64,000 nucleotides of DNA from Liolophura sinensis. Taxonomy: Eukaryota > Mollusca > Polyplacophora > Chitonida > Chitonidae. Shown in pieces: positions 21,371 through 33,300 of this stretch. Each line of letters begins with the position of its first letter. Positions within the stretch are counted from its first letter, which is position 1. Location of the stretch: assembly GCF_032854445.1 (NCBI RefSeq), contig NC_088301.1, positions 30,300,402-30,364,401 of the forward strand, given 5' to 3'. The notes under the pieces are model-generated. The model did not search any database, was not told where the DNA came from, and was given only the letters and a program-made list of their open reading frames with translations. Position numbers and translations under genes: made by a program.

Positions 21371-22007
21371 AAAGCACACACATATCTTCAGATGGTTGCC
21401 ATAACAGTAACACGATGTAGGTTTTTATGCAACTTGTGAACTGCATGCATACATGTATAAGCTGTCAATTTTCAAAGGGCTTGGAATATACTACCCAAAA
21501 TCCACAGACACATCCACATACCATTTATAATGTGGAAAAAAAAAAAAAAAACTTAATACACATACATGTACATTTTCCTCATTGGGGACCATTTTGCTAT
21601 ATACTGATCACAGTTTATGTTCACTTGCATATTTTAGTGTGATGCAAACAAATTTGAAGACTTTATTAATTCTTTAGGTATTAAGCTGCAGATAAACTGC
21701 AGTCCTGTTTAACTTTCAGCTAGAGGTATGGTGCACATCTTGGTGATAACAAGATCTAAAACTTTTGCCCTCTCCCAAGAATCATGAGGCGGAACAGGGC
21801 TTTACATTGTTAAATAATTTCATTTCATAAATGGTGTCTTCATGCTTACCTAATTGTTTTCAAACTGGGGAAATGGTGTGATAACAATGAGGGGACAACT
21901 GGAAATGGTCAAAGTGTTTTTTTTGCTTGGTTGATTTAATGATAAATTTATAGCCAACAGCCAACAAATATGATATCACTGAGTTACAGCTGGGATTGGT
22001 TTTTAGG

Positions 22008-22388
22008 CATCATACTCCTTACAGTGCATATGCCACTCTCTAAGCTCGCTTTACATAACTGCCGCCACTAGACAAGTTTGATTTCTGGAGTCTGTGCAAC
22101 ACACGTAGGCTTGTTTACGCTTAGTCTGAACACCAGTATCTTCGCATGGAACTATTTAATCAGCATTCAGCAATGAAATTCTTTCAGGTGTTGGTTCAAT
22201 AAAGAGAATTCATGAGTATAAAGTTTTATTAGAAAGCAAAGGTTGCAACAGAGACTGTTTTCTGGCATCACTTTCTACCTCACCACTGGGACTTCAATAT
22301 TGTTCAAGATTTCTGTAAAGTTTACTAGTGCTGGCAGTGAGGTAAAGCAAACATAGAGAGCTGTGCATTTGCTGTAAGGAGTATGTTG
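22008..22388. mobile_element. Palindromic MITE-like element family B, copy 1
   Basis: The left arm 22008-22075 (CATACTCCTTACAGTGCATA, TGCCACTCTCTAAGC, ACATAACTGCCGCCACTAG) is the imperfect reverse complement of the right arm 22318-22388 (CTAGTGCTGGCAGTGAGGTA, AACATAGAGAGCTGTGCATT, GCTGTAAGGAGTATG). The spacer of about 240 bp is non-coding. A related element is at 39690-40066. Confidence 0.75.
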
Positions 22389-22794
22389 ACTTATGTGCTT
22401 CAAAAGGTCCAATTCTTGAGTTCACTATTCTAAGATATGTTTCCTCAAAAATGTTGCCCTTATGATATTGCTGTTCCCAGAACAATAACAATTTGATGTC
22501 ATGTGATTCCCTGTAAAGTAGTATGAGCAATATCCTATAACCCATCACCACAGGCATGTAACAACTACGTGTGTGTATATGAACATTACATGTATGAATA
22601 CATCCTGTATGTAACATGACATGATGCTATTCATACAATGGAGGTCTGAAATGTAGAGAGATCTCAAATGAAGTCAACGTTTTTCAGTTTAAAGGTCGAA
22701 TACATAGCTCATGGCAGAGTTCACCAAAGCTGTTTATTGTATTTAATTTGGGTCAGGATTTTTGAATTACTGCCGAATGGATTAAAAAAATGCA

Positions 22795-23010
22795 TAATGT
22801 TTATCCTGGACTTCCAAACTGGTACACAAAATTAAAAGCTGTCTTAAAGCCAGGTCTTCATCAACTCCCTTATGCTCCTTTAACTTTGGTACTTAGCCAT
22901 TAGCCATTTTCTTAGGTCCCACCTAACCACAGTTTACTCCTACAAACACACCTCTTAAATGGGAGAGAGAGCTCAAGGGAGGTAATTCGGTGCTGCCCTA
23001 TTGTAATTCT
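22795..23010. repeat. Dispersed repeat, copy 2
   Basis: Contiguous version of the repeat at 20806-21370, sharing CATTTTCTTAGGTCCCACCT, AACCACAGTTTACTCC and CAAGGGAGGTAATTCGGTGC. The identity is visibly imperfect. Confidence 0.6.
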
Positions 23011-24356
23011 ATACACAAAAATAAGTAAAAAATAAGTTATTATCAATCCTGTACAAGATTTATTACTTACATGGACATTGATGAACTCATCTTTGTAGGC
23101 AGCATTTGTGATATCCAATAGGCTAGTCATTACAGTACAAAACATTTTCACACAAAAAAACCCTTAATGCCTACATGTAGAATAAAGACAATATGTATGT
23201 TTCTATGTTCAGATCAACAAACCAGTGGGCGTATATCTTCCTTGTGTATTGTAAGGAAGTGTTGTCCTTTACAAGTTTCAAAGCTTTACTCAAAAAACTT
23301 GTTGTAAGAGATGACAACCTCTTCAGGAATTAAAAGATTTAAATTTCCAAATTATTATAAATGACTATTATTTAAGCGATTTTTGCAAACTTTACAACTT
23401 CATGTACATATGAATCTGTAATTGATATGTGGAGTTGACAAGTGCAGCACAATCTACCATGTCATATATGTGTAACTGAAACTGAACAAGATCACACTGA
23501 AATGTCCCCACAAAAAATTCCCCGTATAGACATTTGACTCATTATGCATTACCGTACATAAATGAAGAAAATTGAGAAGAAAAAACATGGATAAGGATGT
23601 ATTATTTAGAGATCTAGAGAACACTATCCAATCAATACATACAGTAACATAGACAGCCTATCAAACATACATTTTTGAGACATTTCTTAGAATTTACGTT
23701 TACCTTACACACTAACAGAGAGCTGAAATGCAACAAGTGGAGATATTTATAAATGTACAAAAAATTGAAGACAAAATGCATGATGGAGTGTTTCTCATAG
23801 AAATAGATTGGCAGGCTATTAAACAGTACTGTCACTGGGATAGACCTGTTGTCAACAGTAGGAAAGAAAATCATTTACAATACCAAGTAACCATAAAATT
23901 GCACTTTTTTGACTGAAACTGTTACAAAGTTATGATAATGCTCTTTCTGTTTTGTCCAAATTTATTACCTTTGAGATATATGAAATACAACGATGGAGAC
24001 AGCGCTATTTTGTTGTCAAGAGTACCAGGATGTAGAGTACTAAGAAAGTCAGGGAAACCTGGCAAGAGTTACAATCCAGAAAAATGTATTGACAACACAA
24101 AATGGCGTTCACATCTAATAACTAAAACATGCACCCTGCTTAATCAAAAACACTACAAAACACCACCATGCATAACTGACAAACCCAGCGTGCTTCGTGA
24201 AACCGAACTTTGCCCTGTCAATTAAGCAGGGTGTTTTCTGCATTCTTTCTGTCCCTGTTGAGAGTTCCTACTGTAGCAAATTGCTACACAATGTGACACT
24301 ATGTGCCCTTTGCAAACTTTATTAAAATATTTTTCAAAGTTGAAAAAGGATGAGGT

Positions 24357-24357
<1 letters not shown>
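23011..24357. other. No gene recognised
   Basis: AT-rich. A 13-bp inverted repeat, CACCCTGCTTAAT (from 24132) and ATTAAGCAGGGTG (to about 24234), brackets about 80 bp. The open frame at 23932-24225 overlaps it and is not recognisable. Confidence 0.4.

Positions 24358-24360
<3 letters not shown>

Positions 24361-24408
<48 letters not shown>
24361..24408. repeat. (AT)n microsatellite
   Basis: Perfect run of about 24 AT dinucleotides. Confidence 0.98.
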
Positions 24409-25072
24409 CCATATGTTTAGTGGGTACAAGCATAGGCCTACACACAAATTACAAAAATACTTCAAGACACATTATTGTGATATGTACTTCGCTTCACGAT
24501 AGGTTTTAGACACCATCGATCCGTACAAATTACAAAACTTGACTATTTTCACATGTACTGAGAACGTCCCATATTAAACTAACTCGTTGAATAGTGAGGC
24601 TGTCAAGGCATGAGCTACACCAATCTCAAGAGTTACTTCCCTTGTTACTTATTTTTGTTTTGTTCCGGACAAAATCTAACAAAACTCAGATATTAATCTT
24701 TTGATCTTACTCTACTGCTACCTTCCGAGAAAATCTGGAACAAGTATTACTCACTGCAATTAAATAAAACTTCCTTTCAATCTTGTTCAGAAATATGTTC
24801 AAACAGTTCAGCATTGTTTATGAAATCAAGAGAAAAATCACTTAATTTTTGTATTATATTTGTGCCATAACTGTTTTGTTCAGTTACCAAATTTCTTATC
24901 TATCAGTGAGCAAAAACACCTTTTGACAAGGGATATGTTAATCTTAGCTTTTTAAACCTTTAACATTAAACCTTTACCACCTGTGCATCCTTCTGATGAA
25001 GAAATGAGACACCAACCCTATCAACCTTCTCCCTCTCTTTCATATACCTCGACCCACAAATTCTTCAGCTAT
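24409..25072. other. No gene recognised
   Basis: Intergenic sequence between the AT repeat and the long inverted-repeat element. No open frame of interest. Confidence 0.4.
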
Positions 25073-25757
25073 AAGCATATGAAACAGGATATCTGCCAAA
25101 ACCGTATGCGTGTAACATTGAACGTTGCAAGTTCTACAGTGCTATGTTAAGTCTGCAGCTTCTGCTATGTGTATACTGACATCCGGCTATGTGGCTACCG
25201 AAATGTGGGTAAGGTATGTAATGTGAACATTGTAAATTGTGATGCCGCAGGTTCTGTCTTTCGATGGCATGCATTTGTTTCCACCATTGCAGTTCTGGCT
25301 ATGGATGAGACGCATGTGCCAGTAACACTGTTAGCCACATGCACGCCTTACAACACCGCTTTCATCTGTGGCGATGCGCGATTATGACAACAGGAGGCAC
25401 CGTAATCAACTAGACGAGAAAATAATAATCGCTCCCAATCCTGGAAGTACAGTCCACGTTACGGCAAACTGTTCAGTTGTCGCTGTTGTTGTTGTTAAGA
25501 TAATAAGACGTCAATCATGAATGAGTTATACTACTTACATAAAAAATGACCAAGACTTTTTAGTAGTTTTCCTGATGATTTCATTGCAAGTGTCACAATT
25601 TACAATGTTCAGATTACATACCATACCCACATTTCGGTAGCCACATAGCCGAATGTCGGTAGACACATAGCAGAAGTCACAGACTTAAGTGGCAGTGTAG
25701 AACTTGCAACGTTCAAAAGCTACACGCATACAGTTTTCGCCGATATCCCCTTCCATA
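25073..25757. mobile_element. Element with about 165-bp terminal inverted repeats
   Basis: The left arm 25083-25243 includes TGAACGTTGCAAGTTCTACA, GCTTCTGCTATGTGTATACT and GGCTATGTGGCTACCGAAAT. The right arm 25594-25752 carries its reverse complement: ATTTCGGTAGCCACATAGCC, AGACACATAGCAGAAG and TGTAGAACTTGCAACGTTCA. The arms match at roughly 85% by eye over about 160 bp, around a non-palindromic centre of about 350 bp. The 72-codon frame at 25169-25387 starts inside the left arm and shows no transposase signature. It could be a foldback or MITE-type non-autonomous transposon or an inverted duplication. Confidence 0.85.
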
Positions 25758-27202
25758 TAAGCATGGTGAGAAATCATGAAATCACAACAAGGAAGTTCTC
25801 TCACTGTTTCATCCACATCTACATGAACTCCTTTCAAGGCCACATTTCTGCCATCTAAATATCAGTGATTTCAAAGGTTACCAGAGCTCCAGTACCACAA
25901 ACACACATATTAGTAATAACTGGTAATTAGTAAAACTTGTTTGGTTGAATAGATTCAGTAAGAATGTTTTACATGATTTAGCCTAAAACACATCATGTCG
26001 ATGTCATTCTTTATAGTGTACATTGTAAGCTACCAAATATGTCAATCACATGTTTTGTTTCATCTCTTTTGTAGATATCCTAAAATATTTTACCTCTTGG
26101 CATCTCTTCAATAAAGTGAAAAAAGTATCCAATAACATTTATTCCAGTATATAATAACCTATAACACATTGCTCCATCATTCACCACCAAATACCTTATC
26201 AATTTACCAATGATTTAAAATGTACAATTTCAGGAGAATATTTTAATGCTTTGGCTAGACAGTTTCTCCAAAATTTCAAACTCACTGATATTTTTAAAGA
26301 CAACAATAGAAATAATTACACAGCCAACTTAAGCTAATTAGAATACACATTACATACATAAATTATAACTTTACTGTAACATTTATGCACATAATATGTG
26401 ACTGAAAATATAAAGAAAATTAATGAACATGTGTACAAATTGATGTCAGTCAACAGAGCAGATGTGGAATTATTCATCAGAACATTTCTGCAGCTAAATA
26501 CATTTTCAGTCTTCAACTCACCATAAGCCTATTTCCTCTCTCATGATAAACACTGCCAGTTTGTAGGATTTGACCACTGCAGAAGTCAGTCTTTGTAACT
26601 CTGTGATGTGACTACAGTCCTGTAACATCAACACACCCACTTATCCTTCTAGTTTTCAATTTCTAGACAGGGTCACAAGGAGAGTATACAAATGGTTAAT
26701 GGGTGGATTTTTAATCTAGCAAACCTACAGGCAAAACTACTGAAGAGCAAGTGATCTGATTTTCCTTTTTTCCATTCTTTTGGATGAGTCATCCCACAAA
26801 AAAAAAGATTGTGGCTACTGCATCAGGAAATGACTGAACATGTACCCTCATCTAGCTGATGTCCTGATGATTTCCTCCTACAGACATCAGAACAGACATG
26901 TTTTCATGAGTGACAATCACAAAATTTTGTATGCACCAGTTATCAATTGCCATTTTACTTAAACATATACGTATAAACATACATTTATGACATATAATGA
27001 ACCTTGAGTGAGAATTTTTAAAAGATCTAACAACTCCATACACCCAGTTCCCTCTCCACCATGTCCACAACACAAAATGACTTGCGGTGCCATGGCACTG
27101 CGTCACACCGTAAGGGTTGCACCGTGCACTCCCCCGGCATCACAGGGGTGTAAGACTATGGTCCCTGGGACTGAAAGTCTCGTACTGCTCCTCCACGCCT
27201 AG
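25758..27202. other. 3' flank of TAX1BP3, no other gene recognised
   Basis: AT-rich DNA downstream of the TAX1BP3 stop codon, so partly its 3' UTR. A - strand AATAAA (TTTATT at 26138-26143) is a possible poly(A) signal about 1 kb past the stop. Low confidence. Confidence 0.4.
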
Positions 27203-27388
27203 TCAGTATTGTCTCTGATACTGAGGCTGTGGTGAGTACTGCTGTTCATAAGCCTGAAACTGCGGCTGAGCACCTTTCTGTAGCTGAGGCACCCCGGGAC
27301 GATGCACCAACATATTGAGGACAGGTTTGCGCTGGATGTAATCCACTGCCTTTTTGTGGGTAACAACTGTCATATCATGGCCATTCAC
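27203..27388 (-). CDS. TAX1BP3: TAX1BP3 exon 4 (terminal)
   Basis: On the - strand the acceptor is CCTTAG|GTGAATGGC, and the exon ends at a stop codon at 27203-27205. It encodes the last strand/helix part of the PDZ (VNGHDMTVVTHKKAVDYIQR) and then a tail with nine Gln and four Tyr in its last 22 residues, absent from human TIP-1. Confidence 0.95.
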   Translation of the reverse strand: MNGHDMTVVTHKKAVDYIQRKPVLNMLVHRPGVPQLQKGAQPQFQAYEQQYSPQPQYQRQY

Positions 27389-30300
27389 CTAAGGGAGGAC
27401 AATAAATATGTAAATGTACATGAAGAGACTATGTCAAGCACAGTTACTATGGTGACGTATCTCTTCACTATATGTCACCATGGAAAATATGTCAGGCGCA
27501 ATTTGCGACTGTTTTGTAAAACAGACCCCAAGAAAGAGATATTACAGTGGTGTTGCATTTTATCTGTTCACAGATAAGACTATTTTTTATCTTTCTCAGA
27601 ATGTTTGATTTTATTTTACGACAAACAAAGCATATATGAACTATAGTTGTACAAATCCCTCAACATACATATGCACCTGGTCATGTACTGTATGCATGCT
27701 ATCCTATATTAGAAAACAAAACAAGTCCCTCCACATGAAAAGACAAAGATTCAAAAAAGCTGTTCTATTGTATTCATGTCATCACAACAAGCTGTTCAAA
27801 CCCTTTACTGATGTATTCTTTTATTTACTGACGCCTTACTTCATACTAAAGCATATTTCATTTATACGATGACGACCAGTATAATGGTGGAAGGGAAGCC
27901 TGCAGAACCCAGGAGAAACCCGCGACTAGCCAATGTTTGCTGGCTGACCACCCCACATACAAAAAAACTCCTTTAACAAATTACACCTTAACACACTATT
28001 CTTTCTTTCCTTTCCTTTGAAAACACACAGTAAAACATGATGTTTAAGCATAAATAGCAGGATTACCTGTAAAAGTTTGTCATGGACTTGTAACCCACAC
28101 AAGGCAGCTGGTCCATTTTCATGGATGTATGTCACATATATGCCCTGAAAAATACAACATGTATTGAGTGGGCATAGAAAAAGGCCGTACTTTGATGCTG
28201 CATTGCTCCATTATCCTTTGTCCAAACCCTTTCAAACTTTATACACTCAAATGGCACAATTTTGTTAATATACTAACCAATTTTCATGGTCATAGCTTGA
28301 GTAGTCTGTACACAGGGTTAAAATAAAAACACAGCCTCAAAAACGCACGTTTCGGTGACCCACAATGCATCACCTGTCTGGTGTCATGAGTACAGCACGC
28401 GCTGCACCTGTGTGACACGCGTCAATCAAGTGTCGTCTGGAAAAATTGTCTGGCTCTAGTGCCAGAAAGGCACAAGTTTTGCTGAATCAAGATGGTTTTC
28501 TCTGCAGCGGAGAAGGAATTGATCACCTTTTCAAGTAAAACAAGGTAGAACATCATTTTGAAATGTCCGGAACTGTATGTCATCACATCTGGTCAAATGT
28601 CCGGTCTGTATACTTAGGACATGATGGCTTTTGAGTGTGTAAATTTTTAGAAGCTGACATAGAGGGTGTTGGAGATATTGAGTGTCAAAGTATGGCCCAT
28701 TTTTTTATGCCCACCCGATATATAACAACAACATATAACAACATTAGGATGACAACAAACAATGCTCTTTTCTCTTTCCATCAAGTATGAATGTATATAT
28801 GCTTGAGGTTTAACATCGTAGTTAAAAAATTTTCATTCATATGACGAGGAGGAGTCAATAGATGTGTGAAGATATACTTTTCTTCTTGTGGCAGGGTGAG
28901 TCCATGCAGCTGCCCCTAAAGTATCATACCGAAGACACCAGACATGACACCCCACCCAGTCACACTATACTGACACCTGGGCAACCTGTTCTGTTTTCCT
29001 GCTCCAACCTCTCAGTGCTGAGCACCAAGTGAGGTGCCAATGAGTGCCACATTTAATATATTTGGTATGACGTGACCCGGGTTTGATCCCAGACCTCCCT
29101 ACTTACTCCCTAAGTGGAAGATACAACCCTTAGATCACCAAAGCAGTCCTTATGATCATGAAATCCATAATGTACATGTAAGCTACTACAGTACTACCTT
29201 ATGGCACAAAAATAAATTGTGTTTATTTCCACACCGATATGTATTAACCATCATTTCAGAATGTTGTTACAACTAGTAGAGACTGACATTACTGTCAGTA
29301 ATACATGTACATTTATCACTTTGTCAAACAACAAAAATCTAAACTTCGAAGAAACAATTGGTTTACTCCCCTTCCCTTGCCTGTCCTCACTCTTACCTTG
29401 TCTGGGTAACCCTGGGGACTTTTAGAGTTGTCCTGGTCTATTCCTCCCCCTATCCTAAAGCCACATACACACTTGGGTTTGCCATCAGGCCCCAGGATGG
29501 GCTGTCCCTGCTCATCACGCTGAGGTTCCTTATGTAGTACGATAGGAATCTGAAACATTTAACATTATACATATTTAAGCTTGTTTCTTACAATTATTTG
29601 AAGATTACTGCAGATGGGTGTGGGTTTCCCCTGAGCTCTGCCTGGTTTCCTCCCACTGTAATGCTGGCTGTCGTCATATAAGTGAAATATCCTTGAGTAT
29701 GGCGTAAACACCAATCAAATAAAGAGGACAAGATGATTGTATTTCCATCCCTCGAACATGCAAATTGCCCCATCCCACACAGCAAAACTATAATACTTCC
29801 TTGCCTTCAGGGTTGGAATGGGTTTGGTAGTGATAAGCTGTGGATGGTTCAAGTGGTCTTACATGAAGTTCAATGGCTTTTCTCAGCAGGTGAAAATCTG
29901 TGTCACAAGTCACAGTGTGGCATGATTTGTCAGTTACAAGTGCTTCCAAAAGACACTACGTATGTCATGTTTCACCAATTTCCACGCCCAAGAAAGAGAC
30001 AACAGTACAGCATGGTTTTGTACTTCAGCCTAATAAATAATGTTTTTGTTGTTTTTTTTTTTTCTGATTTATATGTACATAAGCTATAATATCAGCCACA
30101 ACCTCACTGAAATCATTGATAAAACATTGAAAACATTGAAAAATCATCCTGTCCTCATATATACATGTGTGTATACGGTATGTAAAATCTATCCTTCATT
30201 CCTGATACATTGTGTTGCCGAATGCGTTGAAGAATATTATCATTCCAACTACACATAAACATGTATCATCTATATACCCACTACAAACTTTATACTCTTC

Positions 30301-33300
30301 TGCGGGGGTCTGATTCAACATGCAATACATTTACACATCACATTTTGATAATACATGAAAATAAGGTTGCAGTCTTGTTTAAATACCAACAGCCTGAAAA
30401 TAATTTACGGGTTTCAGCAGCTTAATTTTGCAGATGAACATCAGTGGGTGCATTGGCTAACAGAAAGGCTTAAAATATCATTATGATAACTGTGAACAGA
30501 CTACGAACAGGTGCACTGAACCAGTAAAATTAATGACACTGTGCATTTTGGTATGTCTTACAAAAGGTAATTTTTGGCAACAAACATCTGTCCCCCAAAA
30601 TAACCTCCACCAGAGCTAAATCTATTACATTTTAAAGCACACATTGTGTGGGAAAAAACATAAATTACAAACATTTCAGAGATAATGTTATTGTTAAATT
30701 AACTTAAATTACTGCAAGCTTTTCAGGCAACGAGTAACGGCTTCAGTTTAGGGGCTCTCCCTCTGAACAGGCAAAAGCATTTAAGGTGTTGGTCTCAAAG
30801 CCCAAGACAGACGTTGAACAGTGACACCTGCTCTGCTCTTTTCACCAAAGTACACATACATGTAACTGTAGCAGGGATAGGCCTACACAGTTACTTTTTT
30901 CTCACATTGTTAGTTCCCTAATGAACAATAAGCCGACAATACTGTCTTAACTTTTCCAAAAATAAATTGGGAGAGAAATGTAATTTTTATCTTTTAGCAC
31001 CACTAATATCTGTCTTCAAAAATGACAATTACAAAATATAAGTAACTGACAAAGACCAGAAGGCTGGGAACAGGTGATGATTTATACCAGCTACAATTTA
31101 TGTTACACGTCAAGCCTCCTCCAGCCACACGTACACTGGTTGGAAGGAAAGCAAACAAACATAAAGGACGTAAAGTTACTCATCAATACATACATGTACA
31201 AGTCTAATACATGGTTCCTGATACCGGTACTAAATGAAAATGAGACTTAAGCCTTTCAGTGGACTCCAAAAATGTATTGATGTCTTTGACAGTCACTGAT
31301 ACATGGAAGAGATTAGCAGAGCAAAAAGAGAATAGCCTAATCTGCAATGAGATATCTTTGGTCTAGATGAAAGGGCTACTAGTACAGGACTTAAAGGACA
31401 GTCTCGCCGTACATGCACTCTACAAATAACCAGTATTGATGTGCTGGCTTGCCACAGTATGAAGTCTCCTCTAATCATAATTGCATACTCCACAGCCGTG
31501 AATCCAGATCAAAAGAAAAAGCAGGATGGAAATTTTCTGAGGATATGTGACTCAAACGGCATCAAACGATGGTTGTTCTCCCCAATGCACACACAGCTCA
31601 GCACACAGAAGAAAATTCTTGATTAATAATAAGTGAATCACTACTAAATCAAAGTACCTTTCTAGTTCAAAACAGAAGCTTCTCTAGCTTCTGTTACATG
31701 TATATACATGTAGCTACACATATTTACATTTTCTGTTATAAGTGCTGGGACAGCTTGAAAAAGTGGTAAAGATAACAGAATATATAATTCACAACTACAA
31801 GAAAAAAATGTGAAACCACAATAAATTTAATTAGATTTCTTTAAATTAATTCTTCTGAATGAAAACATTGTAGGATCTAGATGTATAACCTATCCTGTCT
31901 ACCGTCCTTGTTTTATAATAATATCAAGTTATGTCCAAAAATGAATTTTTAAGGATGGTCCATTGCTATAAAAATATTTATTTCATTATGTTGTCCACAG
32001 CTAGGCGCCTACACAATGATTCAAAGCACATGACTCAAACACGTCATACATATATTAATTGCAGCTTGCATTCATTTTAGAAACACTAGTAACTGCTTTT
32101 TCACTGCCCCACCCACCTCTACATGTATATCTACTCACAGAAGTACCCTACTTCTTCTAATTTACGGACACCTGCTCTGCTCTTTTTAGCTAATATAGCA
32201 GTAGCTGTAGCAGGAATATTTAGTTTCTTTTTTTCTCACATGGTCAGGCCATCTAATGAATAACATACTCACATCTTTACTTCTAGAGAAAGCTGGGAAA
32301 GACATGTAATATTCTGCTTTCAGCACTACTAATATCTGCCCTAAAAACGTAAAGAATTAGGAAATTCTTGAAATGTAACATTTTTTCTACTCTATGTTAA
32401 GGTTATGCCATGTTCTAATTTGAAAAAAATGAGGTTCTCATTCCTTTCCTTAGCGAGTAAAAATGGCCAGATTCGTAAGGCTTCTTCTACTATGACCTGT
32501 CAGTCAAACAGTCAATGAGCAAGGCTAAGGAACTGTCAGTGGTGTAGATTGTGATTTATGTCACAGCACAGCTATTGATGGGAGAACAGTGGTGGTAGGG
32601 CAAAGTCTGTATTTCCACCTGGCTTTTTGTCATAGTGACCCCAGTTAATACCTCTGCTGATGAGAAAGATATGCTTAAACCAGTATCTAATCACCAGATT
32701 ACAAATGTACCTCGAACAGAGAAATATTGTATCCTTATGTTCCTTTCTGTAGTATTGGCTTAAACACTAAAAATTTACAACCCTTGTTTAAAAGGAAAAC
32801 CTCTCAACCAAATATATATACACAATCAGTGTATGTGTTATTAAAGTATCCCGCATCAAGATTAAATGGTATTCTGATGTAAACCCAGATAATGCAGTTC
32901 AAAGTAAGCAAAATCGCACATGCTGAGAAAATCTAAAGTGCCATCATTTATTTATTTATTTACATGTATTTATTTGATTGGTGTTTTACACTGTACTCAA
33001 GAATGTTTCACTTATACAACGGTGGCCAGCATTATGGTGGGAGGAAAGCCAGAAAAAAAAATTATGGCCCAGAGGAAACCCACGACCATCCGCAGGAAGT
33101 GCCATCATTTAATAACATATTAGATACAGTGCATGTATCAACTTTTTGGATGGGAGCTATTTTTATAAACCGAAAATGCACCCGTTTTCTCTGAAATCAT
33201 ACGAACCCCATTTTGCCTTTTAGCCATGTGAGCGTCAGGTATGAGTGTAGTGACAATGTGTGTCTGGCTGAGTTACAGGAGTCCCAGACAAGTTAATTTA

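Noticed and set aside
22294-22617. 107-codon minus-strand frame with similarity to the frame at 39852-40142
   Set aside because: The similarity is explained by the shared palindromic family B element; the frame has no independent support.
25169-25387. 72-codon frame in the long inverted-repeat element as a transposase
   Set aside because: Too short, starts inside the left arm, and has no DDE-type or other recognisable motif.
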